Numbered from the stretch's first letter, positions 38,156-46,620 are shown. The stretch is DNA of 64,000 nt from Halobacillus shinanisalinarum (GCF_022919835.1 NZ_CP095074.1:2957501-3021500), one strand, 5' to 3'. Numbers and translations are program-made. Notes: generated from the letters alone by a model not told the origin.

Positions 38156-38656
38156 ATGAAAACAGCTACAAAACAAGTGGTTTCTTACATTCCACACTTA
38201 GAGCAGTATTTACTAAATTACGAAAGCACGCTTTTAGCTGATGATGCGTTATCTTCCTTAGATGTAGTGGAACAGACATTTTTAAAGTTAGCTTGGTTTT
38301 TTGAAAATCCTGAAAAGGAAAATTTCAATTTAGAATGTCTGTATAAGCATTTAGAGAATGAATGGTTGGAAGTTGCACTTGAAGTGGTAAATACTTTCTT
38401 TAAGAAAGATACGTATTTAATCAAGCATCCAACAACCTCCTTTGTGACTGAAAAAGATATATATTTAAACCAATCACAGTTCGCGGACTTTTTAACGGAA
38501 CACGATGTCCCGTTTACCCGTCATAAGCTGAACACTTATTTGAGTCGAGGTGTTTTTCCAAATCCTGATATGGTTGTTGCAGGTGCAAAATATTGGCATC
38601 AGCAAACGTGTGAACAGTATTTAGGAACGCTTGATAAGCAAAGTAGTTCACACTAA
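38156..38656 (+). CDS. Putative DNA-binding protein with a C-terminal MerR/excisionase-like helix-turn-helix
   Basis: 166 residues, MKTATKQVVSYIPHLEQYLL at the start. The N-terminal two thirds is helical with no motif I recognise. The C-terminal 60 residues (LNQSQFADFLTEHDV, then TYLSRGVFPNPDMVVAGAKYW, then EQYL) follow the pattern of helix-turn-helix proteins of the MerR-like/excisionase group, in which a small residue-rich turn is followed by a P-D-W wing. The ATG at 38156 follows AAAGGGTGG. An upstream in-frame ATG at 38138 is less likely. The paired palindromes upstream suggest autoregulation. It marks the left part of an accessory region. Confidence 0.5.
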   Translation: MKTATKQVVSYIPHLEQYLLNYESTLLADDALSSLDVVEQTFLKLAWFFENPEKENFNLECLYKHLENEWLEVALEVVNTFFKKDTYLIKHPTTSFVTEKDIYLNQSQFADFLTEHDVPFTRHKLNTYLSRGVFPNPDMVVAGAKYWHQQTCEQYLGTLDKQSSSH

Positions 38657-38700
38657 AGGTTTCATGCAAATGTTTGGATAGGGTAAAAAATAAATGACCT

Positions 38701-38801
38701 GGGCGACTGCGCTACAGTCTGATCGAAAAGCCAAACAACGCTTTTCGTCATTCTGTACGTGTCGCTTCTCCCTAAAATCGTCGATAACAACGGACTGTAG
38801 G
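38701..38801. repeat. Structured repeat R1 (GAAAAGC hairpin family)
   Basis: A nested, imperfect inverted repeat around the core GAAAAGC-n9-GCTTTTC (38724-38746). Outer arms GCGAC...GTCGC and ACAG...CTGT pair too. The shared flank ends CGATAACAACGGACTGTA. It aligns with R2 at 40701. Downstream, CGGACTGT (38791) can pair with ACAGTCCG (38824). Confidence 0.6.
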
Positions 38802-38857
38802 CGAAGAAGCCTATTGAAGCAAAACAGTCCGATAAGCTATAGTTAGGAGCTAACAAC

Positions 38858-39064
38858 ATGACACTAATAAAATTCCATCAAGCATATGAAGCCATCATTT
38901 ACTCAGACTCACTAGCCTATGAGAAGGATAGAAGGCTAGCTGAGCTTATGAGTGACATGGAAGGGCATTATGATATTCCATCCCTCCGAAAAGCTGAATA
39001 TGAAGAGAAAAACAGAGCAATTATAGCTCTTTACAGAAAAATATCTAAAAGCAGATCACTTTAG
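38858..39064 (+). CDS. Small soluble protein of unknown function
   Basis: 68 residues, MTLIKFHQAYEAIIYSDSLA at the start, highly charged and predicted all-helical, with YDIPSLRKAEYEEKNRAIIA in the second half. TTAGGAG precedes the ATG. No known domain. It lies 57 nt after repeat R1 within the accessory region, and such short charged proteins are common on Bacillus mobile elements. Confidence 0.55.
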   Translation: MTLIKFHQAYEAIIYSDSLAYEKDRRLAELMSDMEGHYDIPSLRKAEYEEKNRAIIALYRKISKSRSL

Positions 39065-39786
39065 GGTTACTCCATTAAGGAATTGCCCTTTTTCTTTTTT
39101 GTATGATTTTGTGCGAATGATTCAAAGAGTGCCGCAGCCTTCTCAGATCGAAACCAGTATAATCGTATTCAATCTATGAGGTTTATAAACAAAAAAGCGA
39201 GGGTGACAAGAATGGACAATGAAAATCCCAAGAAATTATACGGTTGATCACTGGAAAGAAGATCGCTTATCAAAGAACAGTTGCACTATCAGTTCATGCT
39301 ATAACAGAAGATGAACTTAAAGGCATGGTAACTTCCCTCCTTATGTCAGGAAGCGTTGTCGCTCGCTATTGCTGTGCTCCTGTGATTTAATTTATGCGCT
39401 TTGGGTCGGGCATCGAACCCTCCCAAACCGAAGGCATGAAAGCTTTCGCCATCATGCCTAATGCTTCAAGGAGGAATAGCTGTTTCACAGCTGGTCCTTC
39501 TTTTTGCTTTTCTCTCTCCTGGTGTTCATCCTTCTTTGTTCTCCTCATTGTAATTGTTTTCTCACGATGCCAGTAAAGGGTCTGCAAAAGAGCAAGATCA
39601 TGTAAGCAAACCAAGTCGGCTAACTAGGAGTAAAAAAGCAAAGAACGCTTTTCAACTCCTACTAAGTCATTGGGTTTCCTAACATTCCCTAGCTCTTTTT
39701 TGATACGTCGTATTCCCTCCGGTCCCCCTTGACTGCCATATTCGAAAAAATTGGAGGGTAGTCAAACAAAGAAAGGAATGATAATA
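39065..39786. other. Interval with a weak ORF and hairpins
   Basis: A frame at 39244-39390 (TTG start, LITGKKIAYQRTVALSVHAI, then TEDELKGMVTSLLMSG) reads like the piece of a real protein but has no ribosome site, and an upstream ATG with a good site at about 39212 runs out after 11 codons in another frame. A broken small gene is possible. GGGTCGGGCATCGAACCCTC at 39402 resembles the hairpin loop at 40047. Repeat R3 lies at 39626. Confidence 0.35.
39626..39661. repeat. Structured repeat R3 (GAAAAGC hairpin family, short form)
   Basis: TAGGAGT ... AAAAAGC-aaagaac-GCTTTTC ... ACTCCTA. The loop-proximal core matches R1 and R2 while the arm differs but still pairs. The long flanks of R1/R2 are absent. 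Confidence 0.5.
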
Positions 39787-40023
39787 ATGAGATTTTTAAC
39801 TGACTTTGACGTGCAAAATTGTAGTGAGGAAGAAATCAGGAAAAGCTTTGTAGGAAGAATCGATTATGTAGGAGAAGTTAAAGGAGGGATCGTAGAAAGT
39901 TTATACTTTTTATCCAGAGAAGAGTATGTTGAGGAACTTAAGGAAAGCATTAACATAGGCAGAACGATCCAATATGAAGATTATAAAGGTTATACCAGCT
40001 TAGAAGAGATAGGGTACCTCTAA
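39787..40023 (+). CDS. Small acidic protein of unknown function
   Basis: 78 residues from ATG 39787 (MRFLTDFDVQNCSEEEIRKS), with FVGRIDYVGEVKGGIVESLY and a C-terminal YEDYKGYTSLEEIGYL. The mix of short strands and helices suggests a compact alpha/beta fold. GAAAGGA lies 9 nt upstream. A longer in-frame reading from 39751 begins before that site. A 14-bp hairpin follows. It is an orphan of the accessory region with no recognisable family. Confidence 0.55.
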   Translation: MRFLTDFDVQNCSEEEIRKSFVGRIDYVGEVKGGIVESLYFLSREEYVEELKESINIGRTIQYEDYKGYTSLEEIGYL

Positions 40024-40046
40024 TAGGAGGTTTCCCTTTTTTTGTG

Positions 40047-40081
40047 TTCATTCGGTAGGGCATCGAACCCTACCGAATGAA
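40047..40081. terminator. 14-bp hairpin after the small acidic protein gene
   Basis: TTCATTCGGTAGGG pairs perfectly with CCCTACCGAATGAA around CATCGAA. The T-run lies before the stem (TTTTTTTG), with none after it, so it may work better on the minus strand or be structural. Confidence 0.5.
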
Positions 40082-40196
40082 AAACCTATGAGAAGCTTGA
40101 TAAATAAGGATTTTATCAAACATTAGTGGGGTGATTTTAAGTTCCATTCAAGTTATCACCTATGTTAAAACGTTCTCTTTGTTTTTAAAACAAAGC

Positions 40197-40218
40197 CTTC
40201 CAGCTTTAAAGCTGGAAG
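40197..40218 (-). terminator. Palindromic terminator of the frameshifted minus-strand gene
   Basis: A perfect 22-bp palindrome (CTTCCAGCTTT and its complement) followed on the minus strand by GCTTTGTTTT, 18 nt past the stop at 40236. Confidence 0.6.
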
Positions 40219-40235
40219 TCATTTATAAAGACGTT

Positions 40236-40618
40236 TCATTCGTACCAAGATCGATTCGTCTGTTTGTGGGGTTTTGCTAAAGAGCCATAAAGGTATTCCT
40301 TCATCATGTCACTTGTGAGTTCCCGAAGTTCGCTAGAGGAAAATTCTATGACACCTTCCTGGTCAGGTGTTTTCCATTTATAAGGGATGACTTCGCCTTT
40401 TGGGGGTAATGGGTTAACGTCTATATGATGTTTTGAATCATTTGTTGCTTTACGTGGTTGAGGTCAGCTTGGACGGATTCCATAACCGAATCTAATGTAT
40501 CTAAATAGACATTTCTTGTTTTAAAATCATCAAAGAGCTTTTTATCTTGCCTAAGTACTTTTAAAAGAAGGGGTAACGTAATAAATTGAATGACAATATC
40601 TTTCGTTTCACGGTTCAT
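40236..40618 (-). CDS. Small protein of unknown function, frameshifted
   Basis: Frame one gives 65 residues, MNRETKDIVIQFITLPLLLK to ...VKQQMIQNII. A second frame with no start codon continues seamlessly as DSKHHIDVNPLPPKGEVIPY, then EFSSSELRELTSDMMKEYLY, ending KQTNRSWYE at 40236. One added A near 40444-40446 (AAA on the minus strand) joins them into a 127-residue protein. AAAGGAG precedes the ATG. A hydrophobic helix lies near the start and the rest is soluble. The family is unknown to me. Confidence 0.5.
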
Positions 40619-40700
40619 AGCAAACTCCTTTCTCGTTTTATTATGGCACAGTGAATTAAATTTATGGAAAAAGAAAACGAGGATGACATAAAAATGGTTC

Positions 40701-40801
40701 GGGCGACGGCACTAGGGATTGATTGAAAAGCAAAGGACGCTTTTCTTCATTCCCTACGTGTCGCTTCGGTACTAAACAGACCGATAACCACGGACTGTAC
40801 G
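40701..40801. repeat. Structured repeat R2 (GAAAAGC hairpin family)
   Basis: Same layout as R1: GGGCGAC, variable arm TAGGGA paired with TCCCTA, core GAAAAGC-n7-GCTTTTC (40725-40745), ACGTGTCGCTTC, then CGATAACCACGGACTGTA. The variable arms differ from R1 but remain complementary. Confidence 0.6.
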
Positions 40802-40892
40802 GCTGGCGCCTACATTCCATAGGTTCCTGTTCTGTTTACCTTCCGGCCATACCGAACGAGTCGAACGTCAAATTCTAATACATAAACCGGAT

Positions 40893-40914
40893 AGCAGGCT
40901 CAGCCTGCTTTTTA
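40893..40914 (+). terminator. Short terminator AGCAGGCT-C-AGCCTGCT
   Basis: 8-bp arms, 1-nt centre, then TTTTTATT. No intact gene lies just upstream, so it may close an RNA that includes repeat R2. Confidence 0.6.
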
Positions 40915-41021
40915 TTATGGTTATTTTTCCTTTTGCTCTCCGAATCGTAAAACAGCACAAATCTTCTAACCTTCCAGCAGGTAGGACACCCGAACCTTTC
41001 CTGCTGCAAGCTAAGAAGATT

Positions 41022-41097
41022 AAAAAAACGTCCATACACTTTCACGGCATATCCTTCGCTTTCGCTGCGGTATTCCATGATGTATGGACGTTTTTTT
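41022..41097. repeat. Long inverted repeat with 17-bp arms
   Basis: AAAAAAACGTCCATACA (41022-41038) and its perfect complement (41081-41097) around a 42-nt loop. The A and T runs allow termination in both directions. It lies between the small-gene area and the Tn554-like module. Confidence 0.6.
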
Positions 41098-41157
41098 ATG
41101 TGCGTTTTGAGATTCTTCATAGCAAAAGGGAAAAATCATTAAATAGACTAAAATAAT

Positions 41158-41201
41158 AAGAGGATACTATGTTTAAAATGAGAGCATATATCCTCTTTTT
41201 T
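41158..41201 (+). terminator. Terminator-like hairpin upstream of tnpA
   Basis: AAGAGGATA and TATCCTCTT around a 22-nt loop, followed by TTTT. It would insulate tnpA from upstream transcription. Two GGAGG(G)CGTAG motifs at 41284 and 41303 lie between it and tnpA. Confidence 0.55.
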
Positions 41202-41360
41202 CATACATAATGGAATACATAATCAGATATTTAAAGTGTGGTCTGATATGTATATAATGTTCAGGAATATGTGTTTATTAAGATGGAGGGCGTAGCCCAC
41301 AGCGGGAGGCGTAGTGAGGTTGTAAATCAGAGCGTAAAAAAGATTTAGGGGTGAGGATCA

Positions 41361-42467
41361 ATGCGTGTACAAGAAGTGACCCTAGAGGAAGGGAAAAGAT
41401 ACATATTAGTAGATGGAGAAGGCATTCCTGTAATTCCTGCCGTGAAGTATCTCAAGTATTTAGATGTAACAGGGAAAAGCAGTAATACCCAGAAGACATA
41501 CTGTTATGCGCTAAAGCAGTATTTCCTTTATTTACAGGGGATAGGGAAAGATTACAAACATATTAGATTAGAAGATTTGGTGGGGTTTGTGGGCTGGTTA
41601 CGAAATCCGTATAAGAGCACTAAGGTAACATCACTTAAACCTGTACAAGCAAAGAAAACAGAAAGGACGGTAAACCTAACGGTCTCCACTGTTACAAACT
41701 TCTATGACTACCTATACCGCAATGAAGAGTTGCCGCATGACATGGGCGAGAAGTTAATGCGACAGGTTTTTAATGGAGGTGGAAAGCAATACAAGAGTTT
41801 TTTGCATCACGTCAACAAAGACAAGCCGTCCATACGGAATGTGCTGAAGGTAAAAGAACCTCGCAAGAGGATTCAAACACTCACAAAGGAACAGGTCCAG
41901 CAACTATTGACGGCAACCACCAATATACGAGACACCTTCCTGGTTCAACTCCTATTTGAGACAGGATTACGGATTGGAGAAGCTCTTTCTCTGTTCATGG
42001 AGGATTTCAAATTTGACCACGGCAAAGGGCATCGGATTCGTTTGACGGACCGAGGGGAATTGGAAAACGGTGCGAGACTGAAAACAGGTGAACGGGAGAT
42101 CTTTATATCGCAATCTCTCATGGATCTATACGATGACTACCTGTACGAAGTGATAGACGAACTGGACATGGATACCAACTTCGTGTTCGTTAAGCTCCGT
42201 GGTAAGAATGTGGGCAAGCCGATGACGTACAGCGAAGTAGAAGCCCTGTTCAAGCGACTAAGGAAGAAAACAGGAATTGATGTCCACCCTCATCTATTCC
42301 GCCACACCCATGCAACCATGTACTACCAGGAGACGAAGGATATTAAACAGGTGCAGGAACGTTTAGGACACTCCCAAATCCAAACGACGATGAACCTGTA
42401 TCTTTATCCTTCGGACGAAGACATCCGTAAAGATTGGGAAAAAGCGCAGGGTGCATTTAAGATATAA
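41361..42467 (+). CDS. tnpA: Tn554-family transposase A, tyrosine recombinase
   Basis: A 368-residue site-specific recombinase. The N-terminal SAM-like core-binding domain (SSNTQKTYCYALKQYFLYLQ, about residues 37-56) is followed by the catalytic domain with Arg in FETGLRIGEALSLFMEDF, the box II HPHLFRHTHATMYYQE (H-x-x-R) and the nucleophile region TTMNLYLYPSDED (Tyr347). Size and the following tnpB and tnpC match Tn554 (TnpA about 361 residues). It cuts and joins DNA for insertion into a specific site. The start follows GGGGTGAGG. It is full length and appears active. Confidence 0.9.
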   Translation: MRVQEVTLEEGKRYILVDGEGIPVIPAVKYLKYLDVTGKSSNTQKTYCYALKQYFLYLQGIGKDYKHIRLEDLVGFVGWLRNPYKSTKVTSLKPVQAKKTERTVNLTVSTVTNFYDYLYRNEELPHDMGEKLMRQVFNGGGKQYKSFLHHVNKDKPSIRNVLKVKEPRKRIQTLTKEQVQQLLTATTNIRDTFLVQLLFETGLRIGEALSLFMEDFKFDHGKGHRIRLTDRGELENGARLKTGEREIFISQSLMDLYDDYLYEVIDELDMDTNFVFVKLRGKNVGKPMTYSEVEALFKRLRKKTGIDVHPHLFRHTHATMYYQETKDIKQVQERLGHSQIQTTMNLYLYPSDEDIRKDWEKAQGAFKI

Positions 42468-42492
42468 AAATAGTACTTAAAGGCGGGAGAGA

Positions 42493-44604
42493 ATGGAACA
42501 AAAACAACAAGCCAATACAAAAGAGTTAGGGTTTCATGAACGATTTCAGCAAGAACTCTCGTGTTATCCTGTGAAGATCATACACGAAGATGGTTCCGTT
42601 ACCATTCAGCAAGTGAGGGACCCATACTTCTTGGTCAATGACAGTTGGAATGTCGGCTTTGTAGGCAACATCATACAATTCGTGGATATGATGAAGAATT
42701 TTAAATACAGCACACAAAATGTCCATTTCGGGTTCAGCAGCCCTTTGGTTAATTTAGAAATGAAATATATCTTTTATCACAAGTTGTTTAATGATGAATG
42801 GTCTTTAAACGGTATCTTTAACAGACAAACAACACAGTTACGCAGATTAGCCCAGTTCCTGAGCGAAAAATACCCAACCCTTCACTCTCTTCTTGATTTA
42901 GACATCGAAAGTGCAGAGCGAGAATGGTTGTTTTGGCTACATGAGCAAGGAATTTCAACACAACAAACTAGCAAACACGTGACATATGGCGAATACACTC
43001 GTAAATCATCCATAGCAGCTTTTTTACGAGCAATCCATTCGATCCTATTTGCGCTAACAGATTTTCGAGAAGAATGGGACAAAGATCGATGGGATGTGCG
43101 GGAACTACATGATAAATACGGGATTGATTATGTTAAGAGTAATTCCCAATATTACCTTGATTTCACCAAAATTGAAAAATTGAATATACGTAAGCAGATT
43201 AAAAGGTATATTAAGCAACGGTTATTAAGTAAGAACAATTTCTCTTGGAGTAGTGCGAGAGCATTCCTCAAGCACTTGCCTAAATTTCTGTCTTTTGTGG
43301 ATTCACACGAACCAGAATGGAAGGACCTAAAGGGATTGAAACGCTCTCATATGGAACTATACATTCAATGGCTTCATGAATACTCCAAGAACAATCTAAC
43401 ACAAAGAAATGCACATCCTGAAAATTATGTAGGAAGAGCGTTAAGTTATGTAGGAAAGTTTCTGGAAGATATTCAACGATATGGATACGAAATCGCACCT
43501 GAAACTCACGTACAATTGTTACTATTTCCTGATGATAAGCCAAAGTTGAGAAAGAAGTCCGTTGATCAGATTGACTACATTCCTGACTATGTACTAGAGC
43601 AATTATTCGCTCATATCAATGAGTTACACAAACAGGTTGTTCCAGTTGTATGGGTTGCCTTTAAAACAGGGCTTCGCATTTCGGATGTATTAGGTTTAAC
43701 CTCTGATTGCTTGGAGCGTCTAAACGGTAAATACTCCATTGTGACGGATATTGAGAAGACCTACGTACAAGGACACCGAATGCCAATCGATGATGAATTG
43801 GCAAATATCCTAGCGACCCTCATTCAACAGTCCAAAGAGAACAGCAATCAGGACAATAACCCCGAAGGGTTCATTTTTATTCGCTATCGTGGTTCGCGAA
43901 AAGGAAAGCCCTTTTCTCAAGCTTGGGTTCAACTGCAACTGAATACCTTGGCGCAGCAAAAAAATATTGTAGATGAGAACGGAAACCTGTTTCATTTTAA
44001 AACTCACCAGTTCCGACACACCTATGCAGTCAAATTGTTGAACGGTGGAGCCGACATTATAACAGTACAAGAACTATTAGCCCATGCTTCCCCCGAAATG
44101 ACCTTACGGTATGCCAAATTATTGGATGATACGAAGCGTAAGGCGTTTGAATCAGTCATCAGTCAAGGTGTATTTAGCTTTGACTTAAACGGAGAGGTTC
44201 AAGAAATCGAAGCAGGTAAGGACATACCGCAGGACATTCTCCAAGCTCTCTGGCAGGACCATAAACTGAATGCGATGGACAACCCGTACGGGACGTGTCA
44301 CACGCGATTGAAAGGCGATTGCCCCCACATGGAAGCCCCTCCCTGCCTCACGTGCAACGGAGGAAGCCCGTGCAAAGATTTGGCAATTGGCTTTTCTGAA
44401 TTGGACGTAGAGAAATACGAAATGCATGTAAAAACAACGTCCAGAGCCATAGAAGTCTCAAAGCAGCGTGGTCGTGAAGATATGGCTGAAAAACATGAAA
44501 GAAACTTACAGCGTTACCAGGGCATTTTAGACAATATCCAGGACGGACATGTCATCTTTGGAAGACAAGACCGCATGGAGAGAAAACGAGGTGTAAAAAA
44601 ATAA
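42493..44604 (+). CDS. tnpB: Tn554-family transposase B, large tyrosine recombinase
   Basis: A 703-residue protein, somewhat longer than the TnpB of Tn554 (about 630). A long N-terminal region precedes a tyrosine-recombinase domain with TGLRISDVLGLTSDCLE (catalytic Arg), THQFRHTYAVKLLNGGAD (H-x-x-R box) and SPEMTLRYAKLLDDT (Tyr). The C-terminus has a cysteine cluster TCHTRLKGDCPHMEAPPC then LTCNGGSPC, a probable zinc site typical of this family. It starts 26 nt after tnpA. It ends with GTA AAA AAA TAA, and the tnpC frame overlaps in -1. It works with TnpA in transposition. Confidence 0.9.
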   Translation: MEQKQQANTKELGFHERFQQELSCYPVKIIHEDGSVTIQQVRDPYFLVNDSWNVGFVGNIIQFVDMMKNFKYSTQNVHFGFSSPLVNLEMKYIFYHKLFNDEWSLNGIFNRQTTQLRRLAQFLSEKYPTLHSLLDLDIESAEREWLFWLHEQGISTQQTSKHVTYGEYTRKSSIAAFLRAIHSILFALTDFREEWDKDRWDVRELHDKYGIDYVKSNSQYYLDFTKIEKLNIRKQIKRYIKQRLLSKNNFSWSSARAFLKHLPKFLSFVDSHEPEWKDLKGLKRSHMELYIQWLHEYSKNNLTQRNAHPENYVGRALSYVGKFLEDIQRYGYEIAPETHVQLLLFPDDKPKLRKKSVDQIDYIPDYVLEQLFAHINELHKQVVPVVWVAFKTGLRISDVLGLTSDCLERLNGKYSIVTDIEKTYVQGHRMPIDDELANILATLIQQSKENSNQDNNPEGFIFIRYRGSRKGKPFSQAWVQLQLNTLAQQKNIVDENGNLFHFKTHQFRHTYAVKLLNGGADIITVQELLAHASPEMTLRYAKLLDDTKRKAFESVISQGVFSFDLNGEVQEIEAGKDIPQDILQALWQDHKLNAMDNPYGTCHTRLKGDCPHMEAPPCLTCNGGSPCKDLAIGFSELDVEKYEMHVKTTSRAIEVSKQRGREDMAEKHERNLQRYQGILDNIQDGHVIFGRQDRMERKRGVKK
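44595..44601 (+). other. Slippery heptamer A AAA AAA at the tnpB/tnpC junction
   Basis: Seven adenines lie in the tnpB frame as GT(A AAA AAA) TAA. A -1 slip here bypasses the tnpB stop and enters the tnpC frame at ATA ACT CAT. tnpC has no ATG, GTG or TTG of its own in the preceding 140 nt of that frame. Confidence 0.55.
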
Positions 44605-44981
44605 CTCATTATGATCGTAGAGAACAGTTAAAAGCGATTCATGCATCACGGAAAGAATTCACCTATCGCAAGGTTGATGAAGCCATTCAACGGCTCAAAC
44701 GGACCGATGAGAGTATCAATTTCAATAACGTTGCCAGTGAAGCTGGTGTGGCGAAAGCCACACTATACAACAATCAGGAATTGCGTGATCGGATTGAAAC
44801 GCTGCGGGAACAACAAGCACAAGCTCCTACGTCGAAACAAGTGAAGCGAGAAATCAATGAGAGCAACAAGGACGCGATGATTGAATCACTGAAACGGAAG
44901 ATTAAGAGATTAGAAGACGATAATAAACAACTTAGGGACCAATTAAAAGTAGCTTACGCAGAGGTATATAAAAAATTTTAG
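44605..44981 (+). CDS. tnpC: Tn554-family TnpC-like accessory protein without an obvious start codon
   Basis: About 125 codons in the -1 frame relative to tnpB: HYDRREQLKAIHASRKEFTY, RKVDEAIQRLKRTDESINF, NNVASEAGVAKATLYNNQEL, and a C-terminal coiled coil (KRKIKRLEDDNKQLRDQLKV) ending YKKF. Size and the helix-turn-helix plus coiled-coil plan match TnpC of Tn554 (125 residues), which sets the frequency and orientation of transposition. The first standard start codon in frame is GTG 44748, which would delete half the protein. Expression by -1 frameshifting on A AAA AAA or by a rare ATA start is therefore likely. Confidence 0.8.
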
Positions 44982-45129
44982 TTTTTCAGGAATAATCCTT
45001 TCCCTCCATGCTTGTTCAATAACGCCATATTGCCTAATAAGAAATATGGTAATCTACTCAAAAGTGTACAAAAATATGAGTTTAACATAAAAACTGTTAC
45101 AGTAATTTATTAAAGAAAGGGTGAATTTT

Positions 45130-45582
45130 GTGGAATTTGATGTTCGATTATTAACGGAAAATGATTTAACAGCTGCATCAAAAGTATTTACAGAAGTTTT
45201 TAGTTCGGAACCGTGGGACGAACCTTGGTGTTATGAAACAGCTTATAAACGGTTTAAAGATATTAGAGATACACCTGGCTACATAGGAATTGGTTACTTC
45301 AACGCATCCGGTCAAATGATTGGGTTTTTAGTAGGAAATGAAGAACAATGGGCTAAAAACAGAAATTTTTATATTAATGAGATATGTGTTCTAAGTGATA
45401 CACAGCAAAAGGGAATTGGAACAGGGCTATTAGAATACTTAAGAAAAGTCTTATCAGGGAAAGGGGTTTCGTCTGCATATTTAACGACAGAGAGAGGATT
45501 AGGCATGCCAGAATCATTTTTCACAAAGAACGGCTTTTATACTAATGAGTCTAGAATTTTAATGAATACGACCATCTTATAA
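45130..45582 (+). CDS. GNAT-family N-acetyltransferase
   Basis: 150 residues. The acetyl-CoA motif is ICVLSDTQQKGIGTGLLEYL (Q/R-x-x-G-x-G), preceded by SEPWDEPWCYETAYKRFKD and followed by SAYLTTERGLGMPESFFTKNGF. This subgroup resembles aminoglycoside 6'-acetyltransferase-like GNATs, but the substrate is uncertain. I start at GTG 45130 after AAAGGGTGA. GTG 45121 is inside that site. It follows tnpC, the position of cargo genes in Tn554-type elements. A perfect palindromic terminator follows. Confidence 0.75.
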   Translation: MEFDVRLLTENDLTAASKVFTEVFSSEPWDEPWCYETAYKRFKDIRDTPGYIGIGYFNASGQMIGFLVGNEEQWAKNRNFYINEICVLSDTQQKGIGTGLLEYLRKVLSGKGVSSAYLTTERGLGMPESFFTKNGFYTNESRILMNTTIL

Positions 45583-45633
45583 TCAAATTTTTGCTTGTTA
45601 AACTAATGGAGCGCGTTAGTTGAACAAGAAGTA

Positions 45634-45684
45634 AGAGGTTAATACATATTAGTCATGACTAATATGTATTAACCTCTATTTTTT
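45634..45684. terminator. Perfect 44-bp palindromic terminator
   Basis: 45634-45677 is a perfect palindrome with 22-bp arms and no spacer (begins AGAGGTTAATACATATTAGT), followed by ATTTTTT. It serves the GNAT gene and would also act on the opposite strand. Confidence 0.8.
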
Positions 45685-45783
45685 ATGACTTTTTACAATT
45701 TAGGTCTTGATAATGATTTTCCCCCTTTGGGGAACACACGTCGCTTCGGAGTTCCAAAGGCAAAATAAAAGGAGAGAAAACCA

Positions 45784-46620
45784 ATGAGCAAAAAAATCTA
45801 TGACATGATTACAAACCAAATTATCGAGAAGCTGGAACAAGGGGTTGTTCCTTGGAAAAAGCCTTTTAGAAACGGCATTGCCGTGAATTGGAAGACACAA
45901 AAACCGTATCGTGGCATCAATACCATGCTATTGGACGGTGGGGAATATGCGACATTTAAGCAAATCAAAGAAGCCGGTGGAAAAGTGAAGAAAGGGGAAA
46001 AGTCGCATATCGTTGTCTTTTGGAAAATGATTGAGGTGGAAGATCAAGAGACAGAAGAAGAAAAGAAAGTCCCCTTGCTTCGCTACTTCCGAGTATTTGA
46101 CGTAGGTTCACAAGTGGAAGGTATCGAGCCAAAACGAAAAGAAGAAACCTTTGATCATGACCCGATCGAAGAAGCTGAAAAGATCAAGGAAGAATATTTT
46201 AACGCTCCTTCATTCAGTTTTGTAAGTGGTTCGGCTTACTATGTGCCGTTTGAAGATCGGGTGAACGTGCCGCCTAAAGAAGATTTTAAGGATGTAAACA
46301 AGTATTACAGCACCTTATTTCATTAAATCATTCACTCTACAGGACATAAAGAGCGATTAGACAGAGAAGGTGTGACAGGGACGATTAAGTTTGGTAGTGA
46401 AAACTACAGTAAAATAAGAACTTATAGCAGAGCTTCTATGCTATGCGGTGTAACCGGTATAGAAAACACGACGATAGATAAATTAAAGAACGATAAAACA
46501 TTAATTGTAGGTGCTTCGCAGAAAGCTGATGTAAAATCATTGCGTGGCAAAGTCCATGAAAGTAAAAGGGTATCCGACAGCAGTGGCTTACCATCCCTTA
46601 GCTGTGAAACCCCGTCCTAA
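45784..46620 (+). pseudogene. ardC: Decayed ArdC-like antirestriction protein
   Basis: The N-terminal ssDNA-binding domain of ArdC is intact for 180 codons (MSKKIYDMITNQIIEKLEQG, VVPWKKPFRNG, KPYRGINTMLLDGGEYATFK, FVSGSAYYVPFEDRV). The C-terminal metalloprotease is broken. The codon for the catalytic Glu of the HEIIH motif has become TAA (TTT CAT TAA ATC ATT CAC), and downstream HSTGHKERLDREGVTGTIKF continues in frame. There is a local indel at SK-IRTYSR-ASMLCG and a loss before LKNDKTLIVGASQKA. ArdC proteins protect incoming mobile DNA from restriction. GGAGAG precedes the ATG. Multiple lesions make this real decay rather than one sequencing error. Confidence 0.85.

Noticed and set aside
40875..41156. 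Two overlapping opposite-strand frames of about 80 codons
   Set aside because: They cover inverted repeats and lack ribosome sites; the region is better explained by hairpins.
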